DNA of 64,000 bases from Nodosilinea sp. FACHB-141 (GTDB lineage: Bacteria > Cyanobacteriota > Cyanobacteriia > Phormidesmidales > Phormidesmidaceae): positions 124,001-188,000 of the forward strand of contig NZ_JACJPP010000012.1 in the NCBI RefSeq assembly GCF_014696135.1. Reading direction: 5' to 3'. The notes beneath the pieces were generated by a model, which made no database searches, was not told where the DNA came from, and worked only from the letters and a program-made list of their open reading frames with translations. Made by a program: the position numbers and the translations under genes. The first letter of the stretch is position 1. The number at the start of each line of letters is the position of its first letter. Below, in pieces: positions 54,117 to 61,757 of the stretch.

Positions 54117-56186
54117 ATGAGTCCAAAAGTTCTCCCTGGCCAAAGCTACCCATTGGGGGCCACCGTCTACGCTGTGGGGGTTAATTTTTGCCTGTACTCC
54201 AAACACGCTACTGGTATAGACCTGCTGCTGTTTGAGGCCGACGACCTCACCGAACCCAGCCGGGTAATTGCTTTAGACCCGCTGTGGAACCGCACATTTT
54301 ACTACTGGCACTTGTTTGTGCCGGGGCTAAAGAGTGGCCAGATCTACGCCTATCGGGTTCACGGCCCCTTTGATCCGGCCCGCGGCCACCGCTTCGATGC
54401 CACCAAGGTGCTGCTCGACCCCTACGCCCGCGCCGTTGTCGGCGACGACATCTACGATCGCAGCCGCGCCATTGGCCCCGGCGACAACTGCGCCACCGCC
54501 CTCAAAGGAGTGGTAGTTGATACCCGTAACTACGACTGGCAGGGCGATCGCCCCCTGCACATTCCCTACTCCAGCAGCGTCATCTACGAGATGCACGTGG
54601 GTGGCTTTACCCACCACCCGTCCTCTGGCCTGCCCGACGAGCAGCGGGGCACCTACGCCGGGCTAATCGAAAAAATTCCCTACCTGCAAGAACTGGGCAT
54701 TACGGCTGTTGAGCTGCTGCCCATTCACCAATTCGATGCCCAAGATGCGATGCCCGGACGGGACAACTACTGGGGCTATAGCACCCTGGGCTTTTTTGCC
54801 CCCCACCGCGCCTACAGCTCCCGCAAAGACCCTCTGGGGCCGGTGAACGAGTTTCGCGACATGGTCAAGGCCCTACACCGGGCCGGTATCGAAGTCATTC
54901 TCGACGTGGTGTTTAACCACTCTGCTGAGGGCAACCACGAAGGCCCCACCCTGAGCTTTAAGGGCATCGACAACGAAACCTACTATATGCTCGAAGACAA
55001 CCCCATCTACTACTCCAACTACAGCGGCTGCGGCAATACGCTGTCGCCCAACCACGCCGTTGTCGGGCGCATGATTCTCGACAGTCTGCGCTACTGGGTG
55101 TCAGAGATGCACGTGGATGGCTTTCGCTTTGACCTGGCTTCGGTGATGTCGCGCGACATGGCCGGCAACCCCTTAGAAGACCCGCCGATTTTGTGGAACA
55201 TTGAGTCGGAGCCGATTTTGGCGGGTACCAAGATCATTGCTGAGGCTTGGGATGCAGCGGGGCTATACCAGGTGGGCAGCTTTATCGGCGATCGCTTTGC
55301 CGAATGGAATGGCCCCTACCGCGACCACGTGCGCCAGTTTATCAAAGGTGACGAGGGCGTGGTGCCCGACCTAGCCGCCCGCCTGTTGGGCAGCCCCGAC
55401 ATTTACCAAAAGCCCAACCGCGAGCCCAACCGCAGCATTCACTTTGTCACCTGCCACGACGGCTTTACCCTCAACGACCTGGTTTCGTACGACCACAAGT
55501 ACAACGAGGCCAACGGCGAGCATAACCGCGACGGCACCGACGCCAACTACAGCTGGAACTGCGGGGTAGAGGGCCTCACTGCCCCGCCTGAGGTCGAGCA
55601 GCTGCGCCAGCGGCAGATCAAAAACTTTCTCACCCTGCTGTTTATGTCCCAAGGCACTCCCATGCTGCTGATGGGCGACGAGGTGCGCCGCACCCAGCGC
55701 GGCAACAACAACGCCTACTGCCAAGACAACGACCTGAGCTGGTTTAACTGGGATGCCGTAGAGAAAGAACAACCGCTGCTGCGCTTTACCCAGGGGCTAA
55801 TTCACTTCATTCAAAACCTGAAGGTATTTCAGCTCCAGCACCTGCTGCGGGTAACTACCACCTGGCACTACGAACCCCACATCGTTTGGCATGGCACCAC
55901 CCTCAACCAGCCCGACTGGTCGGAGCACTCCCGCACCCTGGCTTTTACCCTGCGCTACCCCGACGCTAAGGAGCAAATTCACGTCATGCTCAATGCCTAC
56001 TGGGAGGCGCTGATGTTTGACCTGCCGGGGCTTGGCCCCCACGATCGCTGGCACCGCATTGTTGATACCGCCGTGCCGCCCCCCCGCGACTTTTGCTACC
56101 CCGAGGAAGCCCCGGTGTTTGAAAGCGATCGCTACCCGGTGGGGCCACGATCGACCGTAGTGCTCATGAGCCGGCCGCAGGGCTAG
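54117..56186 (+). CDS. glgX: Glycogen debranching enzyme (isoamylase type)
   Basis: GH13 enzyme of 689 aa that hydrolyses alpha-1,6 branches of glycogen. An N-terminal CBM48-like domain ([20 protein letters not shown]) precedes the barrel, with [22 protein letters not shown], the nucleophile Asp in [10 protein letters not shown], the acid Glu in [10 protein letters not shown] and the third Asp in [12 protein letters not shown]. The family-typical [20 protein letters not shown] is present. The ATG at 54117 begins the conserved region. Confidence 0.95.
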   Translation: MSPKVLPGQSYPLGATVYAVGVNFCLYSKHATGIDLLLFEADDLTEPSRVIALDPLWNRTFYYWHLFVPGLKSGQIYAYRVHGPFDPARGHRFDATKVLLDPYARAVVGDDIYDRSRAIGPGDNCATALKGVVVDTRNYDWQGDRPLHIPYSSSVIYEMHVGGFTHHPSSGLPDEQRGTYAGLIEKIPYLQELGITAVELLPIHQFDAQDAMPGRDNYWGYSTLGFFAPHRAYSSRKDPLGPVNEFRDMVKALHRAGIEVILDVVFNHSAEGNHEGPTLSFKGIDNETYYMLEDNPIYYSNYSGCGNTLSPNHAVVGRMILDSLRYWVSEMHVDGFRFDLASVMSRDMAGNPLEDPPILWNIESEPILAGTKIIAEAWDAAGLYQVGSFIGDRFAEWNGPYRDHVRQFIKGDEGVVPDLAARLLGSPDIYQKPNREPNRSIHFVTCHDGFTLNDLVSYDHKYNEANGEHNRDGTDANYSWNCGVEGLTAPPEVEQLRQRQIKNFLTLLFMSQGTPMLLMGDEVRRTQRGNNNAYCQDNDLSWFNWDAVEKEQPLLRFTQGLIHFIQNLKVFQLQHLLRVTTTWHYEPHIVWHGTTLNQPDWSEHSRTLAFTLRYPDAKEQIHVMLNAYWEALMFDLPGLGPHDRWHRIVDTAVPPPRDFCYPEEAPVFESDRYPVGPRSTVVLMSRPQG

Positions 56187-56269
56187 CGTTCCATGGCTCG
56201 GCAGGCTCAATGCTTAGATCCTCTACGCTGTCCTGTATCCTAAACCCAGATCAGCCTTGGCTTTCTCCC

Positions 56270-57403
56270 TTGTACCTCACCCATTTATCGCTCAGGCACT
56301 TTCGCAACTACGGCGAGCAGCAGATTGACTTTGCCGCTCCCAAGACCATTTTGGTGGGGGAAAATGCCCAGGGTAAGTCGAATCTGCTAGAGGCGGTGGA
56401 GCTGTTGGCGACGCTGAAGTCGCACCGCACCAGCCGCGATCGCGACCTAGTGCAGCAAGACCAGCCCATGGCCCAAATCACCGCTTCGGTGCGCAAAGAG
56501 TTGGGCATAGCCGACCTCTCACTGGTGTTGCGCCAAGCGGGACGGCGCACGGCCGTTCTTAACGGCGAAAAGCTGCGGCGACAGCTCGACTTTCTCGGCG
56601 CCCTCAACGCGGTGCAGTTCTCTAGCCTCGATCTCGACCTGGTGCGGGGCGGGCCGGGCGGGCGGCGCGATTGGCTCGACACGCTGCTGATCCAGCTAGA
56701 GCCGGTCTATGCCCACATTCTCAGCCAGTACAACCAGGTGCTCAAGCAGCGCAACGCCCTGATCAAAAAATCCTTTGGCGATGACGACGGCGAGCCTGCC
56801 CCGGCCTTAGACGCCACCGAGTTTGCCTTGTGGGATGCCCAGCTAGCGGCCCTGGGCACGCGGGTGATTCGGCGTCGGGCCAGGGCGATCGATCGCCTCG
56901 CCCCGATTGCCCACCAGTGGCACCAGGCGATCAGCGGCCAGCGAGAAGACCTGCGCATGCACTACCAGCCCAATGTGCCAATGACAGAGGATGACCCGCA
57001 GGTGATTCAGGCCAGCTTTTTGGAGAAGATTAAGTTGAGGGCGATCGCAGAACAGCACCAGCGCACCACTCTGGTTGGTCCCCACCGCGACGACATTGAG
57101 TTCACCATCAATGACACCCCCAGCCGGCAGTACGGATCCCAGGGCCAGCAGCGCACCCTGGTGCTGGCGCTCAAGCTGGCGGAGCTACATTTGATCGACG
57201 AGGTTGTTGGCGAACCACCTCTTCTGCTGCTCGATGATGTGCTGGCCGAGCTGGATCTCAACCGCCAAAACCAGCTTTTAGAAGCCATTCAAGACCGCTT
57301 TCAAACCATCATCACCACCACCCACCTGGGGGCTTTCGGCAGCCAGTGGATGACCTCATCGCAAATTTTGACGGTGAAGGCGGGGCGGATTGAGGGCAAC
57401 TAA
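56270..57403 (+). CDS. recF: DNA replication and repair protein RecF
   Basis: SMC-like ATPase of 377 aa that helps load RecA at gaps. [20 protein letters not shown] starts the protein, Walker A is [15 protein letters not shown], the signature [20 protein letters not shown] and Walker [14 protein letters not shown]. The TTG at 56270 (giving MYLTHL) fits the family start; the frame is open 20 codons upstream with no family resemblance. It ends at the edge of the AT-rich island. Confidence 0.95.
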   Translation: MYLTHLSLRHFRNYGEQQIDFAAPKTILVGENAQGKSNLLEAVELLATLKSHRTSRDRDLVQQDQPMAQITASVRKELGIADLSLVLRQAGRRTAVLNGEKLRRQLDFLGALNAVQFSSLDLDLVRGGPGGRRDWLDTLLIQLEPVYAHILSQYNQVLKQRNALIKKSFGDDDGEPAPALDATEFALWDAQLAALGTRVIRRRARAIDRLAPIAHQWHQAISGQREDLRMHYQPNVPMTEDDPQVIQASFLEKIKLRAIAEQHQRTTLVGPHRDDIEFTINDTPSRQYGSQGQQRTLVLALKLAELHLIDEVVGEPPLLLLDDVLAELDLNRQNQLLEAIQDRFQTIITTTHLGAFGSQWMTSSQILTVKAGRIEGN

Positions 57404-57568
57404 GAGGCTTTTTAAGCTACCTTCAGTCACCTTTGTATTTTCATACTCTTCCAAACTATGGGGTTACATTACGTCGATTGTAGGTTGGAAGGGTGTGGGA
57501 CTGAGAAAAGGGCGCTCTTCTTATATTTCGTGTAGAATAATGTAGGAGTTTAAGCCTTTGAGCTTGAC

Positions 57569-57783
57569 ACGAGACACTCTCTCGTCCCGAGTGGGTCCAG
57601 GTTCCTTAACCATTATAATGGTTTTGGAACCAGAAACAGAGGACCACCAAATCATGGATCATAACCTTGACATATGGTTCCTCTAATACTCATTTGAAAA
57701 ATGAGTATTATGGATTGCCTTGCTAAGCAAGGCCGACAGGTGATTTCATAGCGCTCCACGATCCCTGTCTCGATAGGAGCGCT
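57569..57783 (+). ncRNA. Six consecutive stem-loops upstream of the reverse transcriptase
   Basis: ACGAGA/TCTCGT (57569-57585); GGTTCC..AACCAT/ATGGTT..GGAACC (57600-57631); AGAGGACCA/TGGTTCCTCT with one bulge (57638-57684); TAATACTCATTT/AAATGAGTATTA with a GAA loop (57684-57710); GCCTTGC-TAA-GCAAGGC (57717-57733); AGCGCTCC/GGAGCGCT (57750-57783) followed by a U-rich run. The packing of six stems in 215 nt on the coding strand of an RT gene suggests a structured RNA, as with RT systems that use a dedicated template or cofactor. Its boundaries are estimates. Confidence 0.7.
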
Positions 57784-57878
57784 TTATAAAATATTTTTAC
57801 ATTTCTGTACTCAATATTGGAAGCGAGCATCTTAAGGGAACTCTACAATCGGGGCTTTGTAGAGTATATAGACTTACC

Positions 57879-59267
57879 ATGTTATTTTTCCCTGATGAAG
57901 AGCTTTTGCGATTTTTCACTCCTGAGAGAATTAAGGCTGAATTTATAAAATATGAGTTGACTAAGACTGATAGGATTACAAAAAAAATTGACATTCCTAC
58001 TGGTGCTGATGGTATTTCGTATAAAGCATTTAAAGAAGATATTGAGTTTCGTTCTAACAATATTGCCAGGCGTATAAGCAATAATACATACCAATTCTAT
58101 CCATATAGAGAAATCAAGATACCTAAACCTGATGGTGGCGAGCGTGTTTTATCGATTGCTTCGATAAGAGATGTGCTTGTTCAAAGGTTACTCTATGAAG
58201 CTACATACAGGCATCTTGAGCGTTTATTCAACAAAACTTTGGAGCTCAATCTCGCTTCATTTGCTTACAGGAAAGGTAAGTCAGCTCCCCTTGCTGCAAA
58301 ATTAATACACCGGCATATAGAACGTGGATTTTGTTATGCCTTGGATGCAGATATTGTTAAATTTTTTGACAATATATCGCATGATAAGTTAACGGCAAAA
58401 GTCCAAGACTCTTTTGGACTTAACACAATGACGACAAGTCTTTTGGAAAGGTTCTTTAAAACTAATGGGACTTCTTTAAAGTTGAAAACTCCAGGAAGGA
58501 GGCGAGGAAATTGTCACCATAGAAAGCCAGGGGTTAGGAGCAGAAGAATTGGCATTCCTCAAGGAGGCGTCTTGTCTGGAATGCTGGCAAATCTTTACTT
58601 GCACGATTTCGACAAGTATATCGTTGAGGATCTGTCTAAACAATACGAACTTAAATATGTAAGATATGCAGATGATTTTATTGTGCTTTTACGGCGAGGT
58701 GAGCTGCTTGTAGATGTTCATGCGATCATAGGTGAGAAGCTTTCAAAGTTGGAACTGGAACTACATAAAGAGCCTAAGACTAAGCACGTTTATATTCAAA
58801 ACAAGTATTTAAACTTTGTGGGTTTTGCTTTTTCTACTGATTGTATCGAGATTCAAGATAAAAACGTTCAAAAATTTAAAGAAAGAATCTCTGCTAAGCT
58901 TTTTCAAGAGTCAAGCTACGAGACTGGGAGTAATACGCTTTATAGGTTTAAGTTCCTTATCAAGAACGTCATCAATCGAAAGGTGCTTGGGTGTGGTGCA
59001 GAACTCTGTAACTTGTGTGGAGGTGTGAATGGTGATCGCGCAAGAAGTTGGATTGGATTTTTCTCGGTCACGACAAACGTTCAGCAGTTGTATGAATTAG
59101 ACAAGTGGATTCGTCAGTCGGTAAGTGTCTATTTTTACAGAAAGTATGGCCTTAGATTGAAGCGCTCTGATTTCAGGAATGCACGACTAGCTAGCTTGAG
59201 TCAGGAATTCTTTCGTCTTAAAGGAGTTAAGAAATGTGAGTGTATCAATTCTGCTGAAGTCATCTGA
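57879..59267 (+). CDS. Orphan group II-intron-like reverse transcriptase
   Basis: Protein of 462 aa. RT motifs are in order: IKIPKPDGGERVLSI (RT1-2 region), ALDADIVKFFDNI (catalytic Asp158), IGIPQGGVLSGMLANLYL (RT4), KYVRYADDFIVL (YADD, 263-266) and YLNFVGFAFS (RT7 region). A reduced maturase/thumb part follows (WIGFFSVTTNVQQLYELDKW, about 391-410), after a Cys-containing loop (CGAELCNLC). No endonuclease domain. Retron RT marks (NAxxH, VTG) are not seen, nor is a domain V after the gene, so it is neither a plain retron nor an intact group II intron. Base composition is far more AT-rich than the flanks, a sign of transfer. No Shine-Dalgarno sequence is visible. Confidence 0.9.
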   Translation: MLFFPDEELLRFFTPERIKAEFIKYELTKTDRITKKIDIPTGADGISYKAFKEDIEFRSNNIARRISNNTYQFYPYREIKIPKPDGGERVLSIASIRDVLVQRLLYEATYRHLERLFNKTLELNLASFAYRKGKSAPLAAKLIHRHIERGFCYALDADIVKFFDNISHDKLTAKVQDSFGLNTMTTSLLERFFKTNGTSLKLKTPGRRRGNCHHRKPGVRSRRIGIPQGGVLSGMLANLYLHDFDKYIVEDLSKQYELKYVRYADDFIVLLRRGELLVDVHAIIGEKLSKLELELHKEPKTKHVYIQNKYLNFVGFAFSTDCIEIQDKNVQKFKERISAKLFQESSYETGSNTLYRFKFLIKNVINRKVLGCGAELCNLCGGVNGDRARSWIGFFSVTTNVQQLYELDKWIRQSVSVYFYRKYGLRLKRSDFRNARLASLSQEFFRLKGVKKCECINSAEVI

Positions 59268-59452
59268 TGCTGTGAAAATTTTTTGTTAGTTAGTTTTAGA
59301 GTGGCTTCTCTCTATTAAGATCAATCCGCATTTTCCTATCCAAGTACTAATAAACAAAGATGGATGCCTGCATACTGACAGCAGGTGCTATATCAAATCA
59401 TATGGGCAATGTATTATTCATCTTCAGCAATCTGCAATACTACGGATAAAAC

Positions 59453-59725
59453 ATGCCTTCTATTGGTCACGCTGTTCCCCTACGGCATCGCGCTGTTTTA
59501 AGTCGAGGGAGCTACTTTAGCTTGTTGAGCCTCGGTAGTGCGGGCAGCATTCTCAGCATTGGCAGCACCGGCAGCATTCTCAGCATCGGCAGCGCGGGTA
59601 GCATCTTGAGCATTGGCAGTGCAGGCAGCATTTTGAGCGTTGGCAGCGCCGGTAGCGTGCTGTCGGTGTTGAGCCTGGACAGCATTCTTAGCGTCTTGCA
59701 GTTTTGGGCAGTTCGTCAATTTTGA
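59453..59725 (+). CDS. Gly-Ser-Ile-Leu nonapeptide-repeat protein
   Basis: Protein of 90 aa. From about residue 27 to 80 it consists of six 9-aa units of the form GSAGSILSI (27-bp DNA repeats), with small Val/Leu changes at the end. The even spacing of small and aliphatic residues suggests a beta-solenoid. Similar GSxGSxLSI repeat proteins occur in other bacteria; their role is not known to me. There is no signal peptide. A weak ribosome site leaves the start uncertain. The antisense frame is a shadow. Confidence 0.6.
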   Translation: MPSIGHAVPLRHRAVLSRGSYFSLLSLGSAGSILSIGSTGSILSIGSAGSILSIGSAGSILSVGSAGSVLSVLSLDSILSVLQFWAVRQF

Positions 59726-59956
59726 ATAGATAGCGATGGCTACTGCGCTGGGCTAGGGCTACCATCATCTCGGGTTCAAGGGAGCCTGGAATGGGAATGT
59801 GGAGTTTGGCTATGGGCAAGGTGAGGTGGGGCGATCGCACAGTTGCCAGTACGTTTTAGTGCTCACTATGGCTCAAACTCCCGGCGTTGTCTGAGACAGA
59901 ACGCCAGCAACGGCGATAGCCAAATCAGTACTGCAATTTAGTCTGACAAGAGAAAA

Positions 59957-60088
59957 TTGAGATACTACTCAAGCGGTCGCAATTTCCATCTTAAGGAGCG
60001 GTTAGAAGAGGAAATTTTACAGCTGAAGAAGGAGGTTGAGGCCGCTTCGAGTGCTTTAAGGTTTATGCAAGAACTACCGCATGACTAA
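59957..60088 (+). CDS. 43-aa coiled-coil small ORF upstream of the ChaB gene
   Basis: TTG start at 59957; product MRYYSSGRNFHLKERLEEEI, then LQLKKEVEAASSALRFMQEL. The middle ~25 residues are a heptad-pattern helix. It ends 12 nt before the ChaB-family ATG, and its stop overlaps that gene's AAGGAG ribosome site. A non-ATG start and no known family keep the confidence low. Confidence 0.45.
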   Translation: MRYYSSGRNFHLKERLEEEILQLKKEVEAASSALRFMQELPHD

Positions 60089-60100
60089 GGAGACAATCCA

Positions 60101-60343
60101 ATGCCCTACGAAAATGTAGAAGCTTTGCCCCAAGATACTCAGTCGCTGCCCCAAGAGGCTAAGCAAATTTTTATGGCAGCTTTTAATGCTGCTTCGAGCG
60201 ACGGTTTTAGCGAAGACGGTGCCCGCGATGTGGCTTGGAGCTCGGTGAAAAACACCTTTGCCCAAGATAGCAATGGCGAGTGGTACTTCAGAGCTGAAGA
60301 CCGTGATTCCAGAAGCAGCACAGGTACCATGCCTGGTAACTAG
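60101..60343 (+). CDS. ChaB-family protein
   Basis: Protein of 80 aa with the ChaB fold pattern: LPQEAKQIFMAAFNAASSDGF and ARDVAWSSVKNTF. ChaB was named from an Escherichia coli cation-transport locus, but its molecular role is not settled. AAGGAG lies 8 nt before the ATG. A hairpin terminator follows. Confidence 0.85.
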   Translation: MPYENVEALPQDTQSLPQEAKQIFMAAFNAASSDGFSEDGARDVAWSSVKNTFAQDSNGEWYFRAEDRDSRSSTGTMPGN

Positions 60344-60425
60344 GCTTGTTTGAGAGTTGGCGTTCTGCACAGTTGTGACATGGGTGCCACTCAAACTGGC
60401 TTCTAGCTGGAGTTATTAGATGTAA

Positions 60426-60471
60426 AGTGGGCATTGCTGCGACCAAATTCAAGGTCGTAGTTTTGCCCACT
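60426..60471 (+). terminator. Stem-loop terminator after the ChaB gene
   Basis: AGTGGGCA..TGCCCACT enclosing a second stem CGACC/GGTCG, followed by CATTTTATA. The T-run is short, so termination strength is uncertain. Confidence 0.6.
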
Positions 60472-60478
60472 CATTTTA

Positions 60479-60707
60479 TATGAACGAAAATAGAATAACG
60501 AAGAATTAAAACATGCTCGACAGGTTGGAATCCTGATATCTTGGGCTATCTTGATTCGCATTTAGCCTGCTGTAGCTAGCATTAAACTTGTACTTAGTAT
60601 TTCTGGTCTGAAAAGAGCTAATCCCTTAAAGATATGCTCTGTTGATTTGGACGTGCTAGACAAAATTTACATGTAACAGTTTGACAGTTTTAGTTATTAA
60701 ACAGACT
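60479..60707. other. AT-rich spacer at the right edge of the island
   Basis: No supported gene. Base composition is still AT-rich here and returns to the genomic average in xdhC. Confidence 0.45.
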
Positions 60708-61673
60708 TTAGCGTAACCCTTCAGAAAGCGATCGCCCCGTGCCTCCCCGCTGCACCAAAATTAGCTCAGCGCTAATGCTGACCGCAATTTCTTCTGGAGT
60801 GAGCGCCCCAATATCTAGCCCGATGGGGCCGTAGATATTGGCTAACCTTTCTTTAGCAATGCCTGCCTGGGCGATCGCCCCATAGACTTGGCGCACCCGT
60901 TTTTCGCTGCCGATCATGCCGATATAACGACAGGGAATGAGACGCTGAAGCAACTGCTGCAAAGCGTCGAGATCGTAGGTGTAGCCGCGTGTAACCAGGG
61001 CAGCGTAAAGGTTTTGGTGGGCAGCGAGGGCGGCGATCGCCCCCTCAACCTCCCCCGTCAAAATCTGGCTGGCCTGGGGATAGTGCTCTGGGTTAGCCCA
61101 CTCGGGGCGATCGTCCTGCACAACTATTTGGAAGCCGATCAGAGCAGCGACTTTAGCGAGTTGAATGCCGACATGACCCGCTCCGACAATCAGCAGCGTG
61201 GGCGGCGGTTCGAGGGTTTCTACAAAGGCGATCGCCGCGTCTACTGAAACAGGTTCATCTGCCAGGTACGGATCGTGAACTCCATCTAAAGGTGTCACCA
61301 GCGTTACCGACTGCCCCTGATGGAGCTGGTGCAAAATCGTTTGAACTAGAAATTTCGCCGCTTCCCCCTGCCATCGTTCAAGCCACACCCGCATGTGACC
61401 CCCACAAATCCCCTGGGTCTGTCCCTGGGGAGTGCCAGAAAGGTCAATGTCTACAAACTGCTTGTGGCCGGTTTGCAGCACTTCCTTAGCCTGGCGCAGC
61501 ACCTTAGCTTCTCCGGCACCGCCGCCAATGGTGTTGAAGGCTTGGCCATTAACATCAACGACTAACTTGGCTCCCACCTCGCGAGGAACGGAACCCCTCA
61601 CGCTGGTAACGGTGGCAAGAACCGTCGGGCCATAGGCGAGAGCCTGCGCCAGTTGTTGAAAGCAGTTCACCAT
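60708..61673 (-). CDS. xdhC: XdhC-family molybdenum-cofactor insertion protein
   Basis: Protein of 321 aa that matures and inserts the sulfurated molybdenum cofactor into xanthine dehydrogenase. ATVTSVRGSVPREVGAKLVV and GGGAGEAKVLRQA mark the N-terminal domain; the Rossmann part has LLIVGAGHVGIQLAKVAA, and GPIGLDIGALTPEEIAVSI is the C-terminal signature. The ATG at 61673 (MVNCFQQL) is preferred. It lies 84 nt after xdhB on the same strand. Confidence 0.93.
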   Translation of the reverse strand: MVNCFQQLAQALAYGPTVLATVTSVRGSVPREVGAKLVVDVNGQAFNTIGGGAGEAKVLRQAKEVLQTGHKQFVDIDLSGTPQGQTQGICGGHMRVWLERWQGEAAKFLVQTILHQLHQGQSVTLVTPLDGVHDPYLADEPVSVDAAIAFVETLEPPPTLLIVGAGHVGIQLAKVAALIGFQIVVQDDRPEWANPEHYPQASQILTGEVEGAIAALAAHQNLYAALVTRGYTYDLDALQQLLQRLIPCRYIGMIGSEKRVRQVYGAIAQAGIAKERLANIYGPIGLDIGALTPEEIAVSISAELILVQRGGTGRSLSEGLR

Positions 61674-61757
61674 GAGTAGACAAGTTTCGTATGGCAAGAA
61701 ACGGGGTTGCTGTTTGAATAGGCGATCGCCCAACAAACCCCGTTTCCACTTAGCAAA

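Noticed and set aside
57569-59267. Classical retron
   Set aside because: The RT lacks the NAxxH and VTG marks and keeps a thumb/maturase-like extension, although the upstream RNA is suggestive.
57403-59452. Intact group II intron around the RT
   Set aside because: No domain V-like 34-nt hairpin (AGC..GTT) after the gene and no maturase endonuclease; only the RT resembles intron proteins.
59498-59719. Ala/Asn-rich minus-strand frame over the repeat ORF
   Set aside because: It is the antisense shadow of the 27-bp repeats.
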